Source: an uncultured Granulosicoccaceae bacterium | Lineage (GTDB): Bacteria > Pseudomonadota > Gammaproteobacteria > Granulosicoccales > Granulosicoccaceae | Assembly (NCBI GenBank): GCA_937951345.1 | Contig: CALFCF010000015.1 | Location: forward strand, 1-64,000 | DNA length: 64,000 nucleotides | Reading direction: 5' to 3' | Shown: positions 8,893 to 18,548 of the stretch, one piece after another | Numbering within the stretch: position 1 is the first letter of the stretch | Layout of the letters: every line of letters begins with the position of its first letter | Notes under the pieces: model-generated | Told to the model about the DNA's origin: nothing | Databases searched by the model: none | Seen by the model: the letters and a program-made list of their open reading frames with translations, nothing else | Position numbers and translations under genes: made by a program

Positions 8893-9310
8893 GACCGTTC
8901 AAACTGTTGGTAACCCTAAACACAAGGGTAAATACACTAAGGGATGCGGACAGGACAGGCCACCAATAAACAGCTGACGTTCCCGGCAGTAGCATAGTGT
9001 ACTGCTGAAACGGTCAAATCACGAGCTATAGCAAAGTGACTGCATAGACTGTTGCATTTACTCTATTAATACACTGATTTGCTTGGGAAAGGCGCGTTTG
9101 CGGCCAGGCAGCCGCTTGAGTTGATCAGATTTCAGGTAAAGAATGGCATTCTGTTGAGGGATTCCGTCGCCGTCACAAACGCGGTGCAACAGTCTATGCA
9201 CCCACTTTGGAGTTATAGCGTTGGCCGCCCGAGAACAGGAGATCCACAGCAGCTATCGGGTGCAATAGCCAACCCCGGGATTTATCCGCCCGGGGTCAAC
9301 ACACCTGTCG
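8893..9310. other. 418-bp intergenic region
   Basis: No convincing gene. It holds the upstream region of rpe and the 3' flank of the secreted-protein gene, including the hairpin at 9272-9296. An open plus-strand frame of 100 codons (9079-9381) has no recognisable composition or ribosome site and runs into the coding region of the minus gene, so I do not call it. Confidence 0.6.
9272..9296 (-). terminator. Possible terminator hairpin of the secreted-protein gene
   Basis: An 8-bp perfect GC-rich stem (9272-9279 with 9289-9296) and 9-nt loop, about 15 bp beyond the stop of the minus-strand gene at 9311. No U-tract follows, so it may be a 3'-end stabiliser rather than a true intrinsic terminator. 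Confidence 0.5.
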
Positions 9311-10921
9311 TCAGGGTGACACCCTTAGCAGGACTTGCAGGCTGGTGCTCAATGAAGGGTCATCGTGATCAATCGCTATAAAGGTAAGTTCGCGGTCACC
9401 AACATCATCCGCACCGGGCGTCCAGCGAAACACACGGTTGCCATCACCCAGATCCTCAAAGGTAGCGTCGGCCGGTGCATTCATCACCTGTAATGCCGGT
9501 GCAATACCCTCCGGGTCAACAGGCAAAATGATTTTCTCAAAGGGTTGATTCACAAACAGCTGCTGCTCACTCACCGCATCGATTGAAGGGGCTCTGTTCT
9601 GACTCGCATCTTCGACAACAACAAGCCTGACATAACGAACAGTAGATTCATCCGAGGCATCGCGACCGGTAGCCCGCAGGCGCATGTCATGTACACCGAC
9701 TTGCTCGCGATCGGGCGTCCAATTCAGAGTGTAGGAACCGTTAGCATTCTGCGTCAGGGTTGCCGCGTCAGGTAAACCTATCGCGTCGAGCGATGGTAAA
9801 ACACCGTCTGTGCCTAAAACTGATATCTGCAAATTGATCGTACGACCGACCACAATGATACCCGCGCCCTCTACATGAATCCGGACGCGATCAGTAGATT
9901 GCGTCGTGCTATCGACCAGCACTGATACACTGTTTACAACCGGGTCATTAGCCACTGCCTCGACAACTTCAACAACCGATGATGAACGGACCTCAACAGT
10001 CAACTCAATATCGGACTTAAGATCCGGGCTGTCAGCGTCTGCAGTCGTCAGCATAAGAGTATGCATGCCCACAGCCTCAGGCGAAGGGGCCCAACGAAGC
10101 GAACGGCTGCCATCACCGTTATCGTCCAGTGTCACACCATTCGGAGCAGAACTCAGATAGATTGCCGGCACCGTGCCATCCGAATCAGTTGCGTTTACCT
10201 GAGCACTCAGTTGATCGCCAACTTGAATAACTAGATTACGTGCCATTGCCTCGAATACCGGCGGTACATCAGCCGCTGCAGACTGAGCAGCCAGCGCTGT
10301 TTCAGTTTGCGGCTCTGCAATATCTGTCTGGCTAGCCGTGTTCGGCTGCACCGGTTCCTCGGTAGTTCCGATCGGCTCTGGTGCAGGTTGCGGTGCAGGT
10401 TGTGGTGCAGGTTGCGGTGCTGGTTGTGGTGCTGGTTGTGGTGCAGGTGCAGAAAAGAAACGCGACAGGTTCCAGGTCGGGCCGATTACCGAACAACCAC
10501 TAGCGCCCTGGTCAACACGTCCCGGGCAAATCTGTTCATCGCCTGCGTTGTTCGGTGGTCCGTGACCACACTGGACATCGTTGTATATCGGATTGTTGTT
10601 CTTACCTGGACCCGGACCGATTACCCGACAAACCTGACGCACTGTACGGGTACCAGCCGGAGTTTGTACCAACAGATCACCAGCACCGTGATCAAACGTC
10701 GAATCACAGTAACACTGTCCATTGTGCGAATAACTGTCAGCCCAGCTACGTCGAGGTGTTATGCGGGTAAGAATAAGGGTTGAACTTTCACCGTTGAATT
10801 GTTGTGTTGCCCGGAACGGTGTCTCCTGAGCAGACACAGATGACAACAAGGCCGAGAAAAAGACAATCAGCAACAGCTTATTGGTTTGTATTACGTTTTT
10901 CACTGGGTGATCACCAAACAT
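9311..10921 (-). CDS. Secreted protein with Cys-rich N-domain, PAPQ linker and Ig/cadherin-like repeats
   Basis: A 536-residue exported protein of unknown role. A signal peptide ends after SSVSA at about residue 30. Residues 33-160 form a Cys-rich domain (CYCDST, VCRVIG, QCGHG, ICPGR, GCSVIG) I do not recognise. A linker of five PAPQ units follows (about 163-182). The rest carries at least three repeats ending in patterns such as SLRWAPSPEAVGMHTL, TLNWTPDREQVGVHDM and VFRWTPGADDVGDREL, the hallmark of putative-Ig (He_PIG-like) adhesion domains. It is likely periplasmic or surface-exposed. The start is uncertain: ATG at 10921 or a GTG at codon 7. The gene is monocistronic. Confidence 0.75.
   Translation of the reverse strand: MFGDHPVKNVIQTNKLLLIVFFSALLSSVSAQETPFRATQQFNGESSTLILTRITPRRSWADSYSHNGQCYCDSTFDHGAGDLLVQTPAGTRTVRQVCRVIGPGPGKNNNPIYNDVQCGHGPPNNAGDEQICPGRVDQGASGCSVIGPTWNLSRFFSAPAPQPAPQPAPQPAPQPAPQPAPEPIGTTEEPVQPNTASQTDIAEPQTETALAAQSAAADVPPVFEAMARNLVIQVGDQLSAQVNATDSDGTVPAIYLSSAPNGVTLDDNGDGSRSLRWAPSPEAVGMHTLMLTTADADSPDLKSDIELTVEVRSSSVVEVVEAVANDPVVNSVSVLVDSTTQSTDRVRIHVEGAGIIVVGRTINLQISVLGTDGVLPSLDAIGLPDAATLTQNANGSYTLNWTPDREQVGVHDMRLRATGRDASDESTVRYVRLVVVEDASQNRAPSIDAVSEQQLFVNQPFEKIILPVDPEGIAPALQVMNAPADATFEDLGDGNRVFRWTPGADDVGDRELTFIAIDHDDPSLSTSLQVLLRVSP
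10378..10449. repeat. 12-bp repeats coding the PAPQ linker
   Basis: Five to six near-identical 12-bp units (variants of GGTGCAGGTTGC on the plus strand) code a Pro-Ala-Pro-Gln linker in the secreted protein. Copies differ at synonymous positions, so the array is older than the perfect intergenic duplications. Confidence 0.85.
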
Positions 10922-11457
10922 TCTTTTCTAACAATTATTTTTTCTAGCAATACAACTAAGCAGGCACAGCTCGAATATAAAAAAAGCAAAAGCTGTTTCA
11001 CCTATACAACAAACTGCACTACGCATTCATAGCAATTTAACCAGACTTAACTGGGTTGATCCGGAGGATTGTATGCTTCAATCCGAATGATCAACATCGT
11101 TACTGTAAGCGCTGTGCGACCCGCTCCAGGAAAAACGACACAACTAACGTAATAGCGAGAGAGTAGTCGGGTGCTAGTGAAGTTCTAACGAGTGGTAATT
11201 ATCACAGCCAACACGTGGTGGGGGATAGCGAGAATTGTGACATTGCAGGAAATAAATCAGAATATGTGAACTACGACAAATTCTGGTTCCGAGGTGTGCC
11301 GTATATGTTACTACAGCCAAAACCTCAATCGATAAAAGGCTAAAACTGGTAAGTCAGCCAAACGATGCAAGCCGGTGCAAATCGGTGCAACGGACTCACT
11401 TTATTGACTGTAATTTGTTTGTATTGGTTACTGAAGTCGCAGCCAACAGTCAATCGC
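10922..11457. other. 536-bp intergenic region
   Basis: No gene that I can support. It contains the upstream region of the secreted-protein gene, AT-rich near 10925-11000, and the 3' flank of the ThDP enzyme. A minus-strand open frame at 11340-11618 mostly shadows the 3' end of the ThDP gene. No riboswitch or tRNA pattern was recognised. Confidence 0.6.
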
Positions 11458-13068
11458 TTACACCGTGGATTGATGCAATTCAAGCAAGATTGGCGTTTGC
11501 AAACTGAATGCATCCTGCAAGGCCTGCCCCAGATCACTGATGCCTTTGACGTGTTTGTAGTCGGCACCCATTGCCAGTGACAGCTTTTCAAAATCCGGGT
11601 TTTGTTGCACAACGGCATTTGGTGTAATGCCTGCGTTAGTCATGTCATCCGCGATTTGCTGCAACGCATCGTTGTTCCATAAAAGCACGACAAGCGGCAG
11701 ACGATGTTCAACAGCTACGGCAAGTTCTGCACACGTGTACTGAAAGCCAGCATCACCAACAATAACGAGCCCGGGTGTATCTGCTCTTGACAACACTGCA
11801 CCGACTGCTGCCGGCAATGCATAACCCAGTGTCCCATAACCATTCGGGTGAAACCAACTGTTAGCTTGTTGCAAAGGCAGATAATTACAAGCGGTGTAAG
11901 CAAGTTGCGTCATGTCAGATGTCACCACTGCAGATTGCGGCAAATGTTTGGTCACCTCAGTCAGTACACGCCAGTGCTTTCGTTCAAACGGTTGTAGTTC
12001 ATCGAGATGTTGCTTTCGCACCTGCGTTGTCCGTTTATACGCTTGTACAACCTCCGCACGTTCCGGTTCACGTTCGGACAGAGCCGAGCACAACGCTGGT
12101 AACAGAATGCGCGCATCGGCGACTAAGGTTTTTAACTGACTGCTTGTCGATACATGTTTAAACGGTACAGCGGGATCAATATTTATCCAGAGTTGTTTTT
12201 CAGGTAAACGTACTGCCTGCCAACAATCCGTTTCGGATAACTCACAGCCAACAGACAATAGTAAATCAGAGTCAGCGATCAACTCCTGACAAGCAGTCGA
12301 AGCCAGTTGAGCACCGGCACACAACGGATGAGACCCCGGAATGACACCACGACCGGCAACCGATGTGACGACCGGCGCGGATAACCGCTCCGCCAGCAAC
12401 GTCAGATGTTCGGCCGCAAACCGACAACCACCACCGGCGACAATCACCGGGTTTTGTGCAGCAGCGAACGACTCGATCACTTCGGTTACACAATCGGATA
12501 GATCAGTATCTATCGAACTGACAGGTTGTAATTGCCAGGGGTTCTCAATATCTGCTGTGAGCACAGACAAAGGCACATGAATATGCACCGGACGCGGTCG
12601 CTCGGATTGGAAAACATTAAATGCTCTGTGTATCAGCTGTTCAACATCAGACTGATCTTCAGCAACACAACTGAAGGCAGAAAAGGGTGCGGTGACCCGC
12701 GACTGATCCGGTATCTCGTGAAGACGGCCCTGATAGGACGGTAGGTTATCCTCAGATCGAACTTCGAGGTCATTAATGGGCGATATAACAAGCAATGGTA
12801 CGGAGTCTGACCACGCCTGTGCCATGGCTGTTGACAGGTTCGTCACGCCAGGGCCTGTAATAACAAAACAGACGCCGGGCTCGCCGGTAAGTCGGGCATA
12901 CCCATCCGCCATGAAGCCTGCACCTTGCTCGTGCCGGGGTAATACGTGCGCTATCGGGCTGTGCTCGAGTGCCCTGTATAGCTCAATACTGTGTGTACCG
13001 GGTATACCGAACACATGACGAACACCGTAGTCGTTCAACAGTGAAACTATCGCTTCGCCAGTTTTCAT
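11458..13068 (-). CDS. ThDP-dependent decarboxylase, AruI/acetolactate synthase-like
   Basis: A 536-residue thiamine-diphosphate enzyme with the usual PYR, central and PP domains. The ThDP-activating Glu is in PRHEQGAGFMADGYAR (about residue 47), and the ThDP/Mg motif GDAGFQYT through WNND lies at about 438-465. The N-terminus (FGIPGTHSIELYRAL) matches 5-guanidino-2-oxopentanoate decarboxylase (AruI) better than acetolactate synthase. If so, it decarboxylates the 2-oxo acid from arginine transamination. It lies upstream of and divergent from nothing obvious in arginine catabolism, so the substrate is inferred. The DapA-like gene ahead of it (78 bp) may be co-transcribed. Confidence 0.78.
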   Translation of the reverse strand: MKTGEAIVSLLNDYGVRHVFGIPGTHSIELYRALEHSPIAHVLPRHEQGAGFMADGYARLTGEPGVCFVITGPGVTNLSTAMAQAWSDSVPLLVISPINDLEVRSEDNLPSYQGRLHEIPDQSRVTAPFSAFSCVAEDQSDVEQLIHRAFNVFQSERPRPVHIHVPLSVLTADIENPWQLQPVSSIDTDLSDCVTEVIESFAAAQNPVIVAGGGCRFAAEHLTLLAERLSAPVVTSVAGRGVIPGSHPLCAGAQLASTACQELIADSDLLLSVGCELSETDCWQAVRLPEKQLWINIDPAVPFKHVSTSSQLKTLVADARILLPALCSALSEREPERAEVVQAYKRTTQVRKQHLDELQPFERKHWRVLTEVTKHLPQSAVVTSDMTQLAYTACNYLPLQQANSWFHPNGYGTLGYALPAAVGAVLSRADTPGLVIVGDAGFQYTCAELAVAVEHRLPLVVLLWNNDALQQIADDMTNAGITPNAVVQQNPDFEKLSLAMGADYKHVKGISDLGQALQDAFSLQTPILLELHQSTV

Positions 13069-13146
13069 AACAAACGCGTCATAGCAGAATCGTTAAACCC
13101 AAGCATCTGCCCGGGTTTTGAATAGTGTTGATCGTATCCTCGCGCT

Positions 13147-14061
13147 TCAAAGTGGAAGCTCTGCGAGTAACTTCTTGCCGATTGATGCATCTGCCTTTTT
13201 GTCAGCATTGCCGAGTGGCGGCCTCATGTTTAACCAACGCGCATCACCGGCTTGCGCTGCTCGCAAACTTTTCAATGTCGGGATAAGACCCGCCTGTGCA
13301 ATGGTATTTCGAATTTGATCGAGCGCGTCAAGTTCGGGTGCGATGGATGCTTCATCCTGCGCGCAAAGTGCGTCATACACACGACGAATCTGCTTCACAT
13401 TGACATTACATGTTGCAGAAATGCAGCCGGCAGCACCCAATGGAATCGCTTTAACCAAACTGCTTTCTGATGCCGGGAAAACGGAAATTCCGGGAGCTGC
13501 CGCCATCACGGCCTCTGTATTTTCCCAACTGCCGGAGCTGTCTTTATAGGCAACAACCGATTCCGGAAACGCCTCGTTGAGCCGGGCGGTTAGCGCCGGG
13601 CTGAATCCGACCTGCGTATTCTGAGGTATGTGATAGAGGCAAATTTTCGGATTCGATGGCGCAGTCGCTTCAACCAGCGCAGCAAAATAATTGAACAAAC
13701 CATCGTCACCCGGGGAAGGATAGAAAAACGGTGGCAGCGTCATAACGGCTGCACAACCAAGATCCAGCGCATGACGGGTCACCAACAGCGTATCGTCCAG
13801 TGAACACATGCCCGTTCCGGGCATTAACTGATTGGGGGCTGCAACACCGTCAGCGACAATTTTTTCCAGTAGATCGCATCGCTCAGCAACCGATACGCTC
13901 AATGCCTCACCGGTCGTTCCAAATGGCGACAGGTAATGACTGCCACTGGCCAGCATCTCCCGGCAATGAGAAAAATATAAATCCTGAGCAATCGATCCAT
14001 CATCCGAGAAGGGTGTCAATACCGGCGTCACTACGCCGTTGAATCCGCCTTTTTGCATCAT
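13147..14061 (-). CDS. Dihydrodipicolinate synthase/N-acetylneuraminate lyase family aldolase
   Basis: A 304-residue class I aldolase of the DapA/NanA family. SPFGTTGEALS at about 45-55 binds the keto-acid carboxylate. Tyr is in CLYHIPQNT (about 143), and the Schiff-base Lys is in VVAYKDSSGSW (about 173). Family members add or remove pyruvate (or split other 2-oxo acids). Genome context does not suggest lysine synthesis, so this is more likely a catabolic paralogue. The neighbouring ThDP enzyme also acts on 2-oxo acids. Confidence 0.85.
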   Translation of the reverse strand: MMQKGGFNGVVTPVLTPFSDDGSIAQDLYFSHCREMLASGSHYLSPFGTTGEALSVSVAERCDLLEKIVADGVAAPNQLMPGTGMCSLDDTLLVTRHALDLGCAAVMTLPPFFYPSPGDDGLFNYFAALVEATAPSNPKICLYHIPQNTQVGFSPALTARLNEAFPESVVAYKDSSGSWENTEAVMAAAPGISVFPASESSLVKAIPLGAAGCISATCNVNVKQIRRVYDALCAQDEASIAPELDALDQIRNTIAQAGLIPTLKSLRAAQAGDARWLNMRPPLGNADKKADASIGKKLLAELPL

Positions 14062-14282
14062 TTCTGATCACTTTGTCTGTAATTGTCCGGCATTCAGGGG
14101 GAAGCGCTAAAAATTGCGCATCTAAACACCACCGATATGTCATTCTACCCTCCCGGCACAACCTTTCGCACCCCATAGATGTGCCTGCTGTAGAGGCGAG
14201 ACAACTATCCGGCGACCGCGCTATCATGGGCGCAGCGGCAAAGCAGAAAAGTCGATGCAGGGGAATTTCAAAAGGTAAAGGT

Positions 14283-14900
14283 ATGGCTTCACTTGACGTT
14301 CAACCCGACGATCTACTGTTGGTTATCGATGTGCAGAACGACTTTTGCGCCGGTGGTGCGCTGGAGGTCCCTGACGGCGATGCTGTGGTGCTCGAAATTA
14401 ATTCACTCATGCAGCGTTTTACTCACATTGCCCTCACCCAGGATTGGCACCCGCCGGGACACAAGAGCTTTGCATCCAGCCATGACGATGCAGAACCCTT
14501 TTCTGTTATCGACATGCCATATGGCGAGCAAACCCTCTGGCCTGATCACTGTGTACAGGGCAGTCCGGGTGCCGAGTTTCACGAAGCATTGCAAACAGAC
14601 AGTGCTGATATGATTATTCGCAAGGGATACAGAAAATCTATCGATTCGTATTCAGCATTTTATGAAAATGACAAAACTACACCTACCGGGTTGAAAGGTT
14701 ATCTGCAGGAGCGTGAGATAAGGCGAATATTCTGCTGCGGTCTGGCCACCGATTTTTGTGTACGCTTTTCAGCCGAGGACGCTAGCAGAAACGGGTTTGA
14801 CACCTACGTTATCGAGCAGGCTTGCCGGGCAATTGATAACCAAAGTTCTTTGCAGGCTGCAAGAGACGCTATGCAGCAGGCGGGCGTCAATTTCTGTTAG
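14283..14900 (+). CDS. pncA: Nicotinamidase
   Basis: A 205-residue isochorismatase-fold hydrolase that deamidates nicotinamide to nicotinate for NAD salvage. The catalytic triad is visible: Asp16 (VIDVQNDFCAGGAL), Lys114 (IIRKGYRKSIDSYSAF) and Cys159 (GLATDFCV). The metal site is DWHPPGH at about 54-60. The length fits PncA. The frame is open far upstream, but homology begins at the ATG at 14283, preceded by AAAGGTAAAGGT. An in-frame ATG at 14226 is less likely. Confidence 0.93.
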   Translation: MASLDVQPDDLLLVIDVQNDFCAGGALEVPDGDAVVLEINSLMQRFTHIALTQDWHPPGHKSFASSHDDAEPFSVIDMPYGEQTLWPDHCVQGSPGAEFHEALQTDSADMIIRKGYRKSIDSYSAFYENDKTTPTGLKGYLQEREIRRIFCCGLATDFCVRFSAEDASRNGFDTYVIEQACRAIDNQSSLQAARDAMQQAGVNFC

Positions 14901-14925
14901 CTGCTTGTTTACAGGGAAACTTGAT

Positions 14926-15351
14926 ATGACACAGAAACACCACCAAAAGATGGAAACCACCGATCAGCAACATCCGGGTCAGGAAGATCCGGTAAATGTG
15001 TACGAAGAGCCGCTGCAACCCTGCAGCTCTGATCCGTTAACGGGTTTTTACCGTGATGGCTGCTGTAACACCGGTGCGGGTGATTACGGGTCGCACACAG
15101 TATGCGTCTCAGTGACCCAAGCGTTTCTCGATTTTTCAAAGTCAAAAGGCAACGACCTGACAACCGCTGTACCGGCGTTCAACTTCCCCGGCCTGAAAGA
15201 CGGTGATAAATGGTGCCTTTGCGCGGCTCGCTGGCTGGAGGCCGAGCAAGCAGGATGCGCACCGCGTGTGTACCTCACATCAACACATCTGAAAGCGCTT
15301 GAAGTCATACCACTGAACGTCTTACAAACCTACGCCACCGATTTGAACTAA
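14926..15351 (+). CDS. DUF2237 family protein
   Basis: A 141-residue protein of the DUF2237 family (PF09996). It is recognised by GFYRDGCCNTG, DYGSHTVCVSVTQAFLDFS and DKWCLCAARWLEA, which contribute conserved Cys residues. Function is unknown. I place the start at the ATG at 14926, 25 bp after pncA, because an upstream open frame overlaps the pncA coding region. Probable co-transcription with pncA. Confidence 0.88.
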   Translation: MTQKHHQKMETTDQQHPGQEDPVNVYEEPLQPCSSDPLTGFYRDGCCNTGAGDYGSHTVCVSVTQAFLDFSKSKGNDLTTAVPAFNFPGLKDGDKWCLCAARWLEAEQAGCAPRVYLTSTHLKALEVIPLNVLQTYATDLN

Positions 15352-15435
15352 TCTGCTGCTAAACTTCTACACAAATACTAAAGGCGTCTATTTGACTGTA
15401 GCAACAGGCTTACTCACAAGACAGGCAGACATATC

Positions 15436-16374
15436 TTGACCGACCAGCAACAACTACGCGCCGCTTTCAGCACCTTTTTGACCGGTGTTACGGTTGTGAC
15501 AACGAGCGCGTCTGATGGCACACCTGTGGGATTTACCGCAAATTCATTTACGTCAGTCTCGCTCGACCCTCCCCTGTTATTGGTTTGCCTCTCCAATACG
15601 CTCAATTGCCTCGAAGCATTCGAGCAGGCACAGCATTTCGCGGTCAATATTTTGTCATCCAGCCAACAAGATGTATCCAATACATTTGCTGCTTACGATG
15701 GTGACCGGTTTGAAAAGGCATCTCATCGCACAGGCAATAACGGCTGTCCGTTATTAAACGATTGCTGCGCCTGGTTTGAATGCAAGATCCATCAACGAGT
15801 CGATGCAGGTGATCACACCATCTACATCGGTAAAATACTCGATTATCAGTATGAAGAATCTGACCCTCTCGGTTATTCCCGACAAGGTTATTTCAGTTTG
15901 CAGCACGAACAAATGGCAAGACAACTCCATGCATCCAGTCCGGATGTTGTCACAGGCTACCTGATAGAAGTAGACGACTGTCTGGTCGTTCGAAAACAAG
16001 GTGACCAGTGCACGTTACCGGAGGCTTTAGCCGGTAACGCGCTTGAACAGCTTCACCTTGAACTGCAAGATGGAAAAATTAACCATTCAACCGGTATGCT
16101 GTATTCGATGTTCCAGTTTGGTGATCGTGGCAGTCACGCTGTGTACTACCGCTGCCGTGCAAAGACAGCACCTATTGACCTGACTAACAATTTACACTGC
16201 CTGCCCATTGCGGAATTACCGATAGAGAATTTCGAGACAAAACCCGTTCGCTCCATGTTGGCGCGCTTTCAACGAGAACATGCCACGGGGTCTTATGGTA
16301 TTTATCACGGCACAGAGACGGCTGGAAACGTCACCCCGGTCAGCGACGAAAACACCCAGGCTTACCGCTCCTGA
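15436..16374 (+). CDS. Flavin reductase-like domain protein with C-terminal extension
   Basis: A 312-residue protein. Residues 1 to about 155 form a flavin reductase-like FMN-binding domain (RAAFSTFLTGVTVVTTSASDGTPVGFTANSFTSVSLDPPLLLVC). This type supplies reduced flavin to a monooxygenase or acts as an NAD(P)H:flavin oxidoreductase. The second half (about 165-310) is an additional domain I do not recognise with certainty. An in-frame stop shortly upstream and the lack of ATG or GTG imply a TTG start at 15436, or an even rarer codon. It is followed 63 bp later by the Ldh2-type dehydrogenase. Confidence 0.8.
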   Translation: MTDQQQLRAAFSTFLTGVTVVTTSASDGTPVGFTANSFTSVSLDPPLLLVCLSNTLNCLEAFEQAQHFAVNILSSSQQDVSNTFAAYDGDRFEKASHRTGNNGCPLLNDCCAWFECKIHQRVDAGDHTIYIGKILDYQYEESDPLGYSRQGYFSLQHEQMARQLHASSPDVVTGYLIEVDDCLVVRKQGDQCTLPEALAGNALEQLHLELQDGKINHSTGMLYSMFQFGDRGSHAVYYRCRAKTAPIDLTNNLHCLPIAELPIENFETKPVRSMLARFQREHATGSYGIYHGTETAGNVTPVSDENTQAYRS

Positions 16375-16437
16375 ATTTGTCACCAAGCAGGTACGGGATA
16401 AAACAATAAAACCAACTAGAGGTATTCAATTCGCCCC

Positions 16438-17508
16438 ATGCGATACTCTTCAGACTCCTTGTTACAACTATCACTGGCGCTCCTTAAATCGTTCGGTTGC
16501 GATGAGCAGGAAGCCACTATCGTTGCCGACCATTTGGTTAACGCCAATTTGTCAGGCCACGATTCGCATGGCATCGGTATGCTGCCGATGTATGGCAAAC
16601 AAATACAAGGTGGCAGCCTGGTACCGAATCAAACACCCGATCTGTTTCCGCCTACAGGCGCTGTCACCTGTGTAGATGCGCGCCGAGGTTTCGGACATCA
16701 CATGGCGCTGCTATCACTTGATCACGCCATGAAAACCATCCCTGAACACAAGGTGGCCATACTCGGTATGCGTAACGCCGGCCACGTCTCCAGGGTTGGC
16801 ACCTATTCCGAGTACTGTGCCAGTAAAGGTTACGTGTCTATCCATATGGTCAACGTCGTCGGTCACGACTCGATCGTTGCGCCACACGGATCACGCGAGA
16901 GCGCCATCTCGACCAACCCGATCAGCATGGCAATGGCGGTCAATAACACGGCCTCCCCACTACTGGATATGGCGACCAGTAAAGTTGCATTCGGCAAGGC
17001 GCGCGTCGCGCATAACAAAGGTGTCGATATGCCGGATGGCTGCCTGATAGACAGCGAGGGTGTGCCAACAAATAATCCGTCACCGATGGTTGAAAACCGC
17101 GATGGTGCACTGACCGCTTTTGGTGAACACAAAGGCTCCGGTCTTGGCCTGTTCGTCGAATTGTTCGCTGGCGCATTGGTCAGTCGAGATACCGCTGCCG
17201 ATGCGGAAAAAACACCGCATGGTGCTATCAACGCATTGTTTTCAGTCATTCTCGATCCGGCTGCATTCGACGATGTCAGTGCTTTTGAGTCGCGGGCGAA
17301 TCTGTTTTGTGACTACGTCAAAAACCTGAAACCGGCGAAAGGTACTGATGAAGTGCTTCTGCCCGGTGAACCTGAAATCAGGGCGCGGGCTGATCGCAAC
17401 GCCAATGGTATCGATGTTGATCCTCACACGATCGATGAACTGCTCGACATAGGCTCTGAATTTGAACTAGACAGAAATACCCTGCAAACACTGCTCGAGA
17501 CTGTTTAA
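16438..17508 (+). CDS. Malate/L-lactate/ureidoglycolate dehydrogenase family (Ldh2) oxidoreductase
   Basis: A 356-residue NAD(P)-dependent 2-hydroxyacid dehydrogenase of the Ldh2 (YlbC/ComC/AllD) family, unrelated to Rossmann LDHs. Family motifs are ANLSGHDSHGIGMLP (about 36-50), RNAGHVSRVGTYSEYC (about 119-133), APHGSRESAISTNPIS and DMATSKVAFGKA. It would reversibly oxidise malate, lactate, sulfolactate or ureidoglycolate. The neighbouring genes do not decide between these. Confidence 0.88.
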   Translation: MRYSSDSLLQLSLALLKSFGCDEQEATIVADHLVNANLSGHDSHGIGMLPMYGKQIQGGSLVPNQTPDLFPPTGAVTCVDARRGFGHHMALLSLDHAMKTIPEHKVAILGMRNAGHVSRVGTYSEYCASKGYVSIHMVNVVGHDSIVAPHGSRESAISTNPISMAMAVNNTASPLLDMATSKVAFGKARVAHNKGVDMPDGCLIDSEGVPTNNPSPMVENRDGALTAFGEHKGSGLGLFVELFAGALVSRDTAADAEKTPHGAINALFSVILDPAAFDDVSAFESRANLFCDYVKNLKPAKGTDEVLLPGEPEIRARADRNANGIDVDPHTIDELLDIGSEFELDRNTLQTLLETV

Positions 17509-17600
17509 ACTACATTCGGGTATATTCCCGATGCCTGCCAGGCTTTAAACAAGTGCTTAGTTCACAGTTAAAAATTCAAGGTAAAAAAATACTGAAGCCG

Positions 17601-18488
17601 ATGCACAGTCTGCAAACCATTGACTACACAGACGCCGACGCGCCAAAGCTGTTCACGGCATCGCTACGCGAAACGGGATTCGGTGTGCTCAAAAACCATC
17701 CACTTCAACAACAACAGGTGCAGCACATTTATGATGCCTGGCAGCGGTTTTTCGATAGCGATAAAAAAAACGAATTTTTGTACTGCCCGGAAAAATTCGA
17801 CGGTTTTTTCCCGACGACAGAAGCCGAATCAGCCAAGGGGCACTCGACCCGTGACCTGAAGGAGTATTACCACTACTATCCCTGGGGACGCTGTCCGGGT
17901 GCACTTCGACAAACGATAGACGACTATTACGCCCAAACCATTTCGCTTGCCACCGAACTGTTGCGCTGGGTACAAGAGAATACACCGGAAAGTGTAACTG
18001 CAAATTTTTCGGAACCTCTATCAACCATGATTGAAGGTTGCTCACATTCACTTCTGCGAATACTTCATTATCCACCCATCACCCGGCCTGATGAGACGAA
18101 AGCATTGCGCGCACAAGCGCACGAAGATATTAATCTACTGACAATTCTGCCGGCGGCCAATGAACCCGGATTACAAGTTCTGACGCGTAAAGAAGACTGG
18201 CTTGATGTGCCTTGTGAATTTGGAAATCTGATTATCAACACCGGTGATATGCTTCAGGAAGCTTCCGGTGGTTATTTCCCGTCAACAACCCATCGAGTAG
18301 TCAACCCGGAAGGCAATAGACGAACGCGATCAAGAATTTCATTACCCCTGTTTTTGCATCCGCGCGCAGAGGTTGTTTTGTCGGAACGTTACACGGCCGG
18401 AGAATATTTGACTGAAAGATTACGTGAATTACAACAGACTGATCAAACCGCTGAAACTGATGCTCGAGCATCGGCCGATGTCTCGTAG
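17601..18488 (+). CDS. Isopenicillin N synthase-like 2OG-Fe(II) dioxygenase
   Basis: A 295-residue non-haem iron oxygenase. The N-terminal DIOX domain reads LRETGFGVLKNHPL. The iron triad is His and Asp of AHEDINLLTILP plus the His of STTHRVVNP, and RSRISLP supplies the 2-oxoglutarate-binding Arg. It hydroxylates or desaturates an unknown small molecule. I start it at the ATG at 17601, because homology begins there; an upstream GTG at 17553 adds 16 residues. It is 92 bp after the Ldh2-type gene and in the same direction. Confidence 0.85.
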   Translation: MHSLQTIDYTDADAPKLFTASLRETGFGVLKNHPLQQQQVQHIYDAWQRFFDSDKKNEFLYCPEKFDGFFPTTEAESAKGHSTRDLKEYYHYYPWGRCPGALRQTIDDYYAQTISLATELLRWVQENTPESVTANFSEPLSTMIEGCSHSLLRILHYPPITRPDETKALRAQAHEDINLLTILPAANEPGLQVLTRKEDWLDVPCEFGNLIINTGDMLQEASGGYFPSTTHRVVNPEGNRRTRSRISLPLFLHPRAEVVLSERYTAGEYLTERLRELQQTDQTAETDARASADVS

Positions 18489-18548
18489 CTTAATAAATCC
18501 GGCAGAACCGTTCGATTCAAACATCCGACTTTTAAGGTAGAAATAGCC

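Noticed and set aside
11380-11405. Repeated CGGTGCAA pieces considered as part of a riboswitch
   Set aside because: They do not match c-di-GMP, cobalamin or other consensus sequences I know, and they lie in a gene's 3' flank.
14073-14282. Upstream extension of nicotinamidase (69 codons)
   Set aside because: The enzyme family starts at the ATG at 14283. The extension has no signal peptide or domain.
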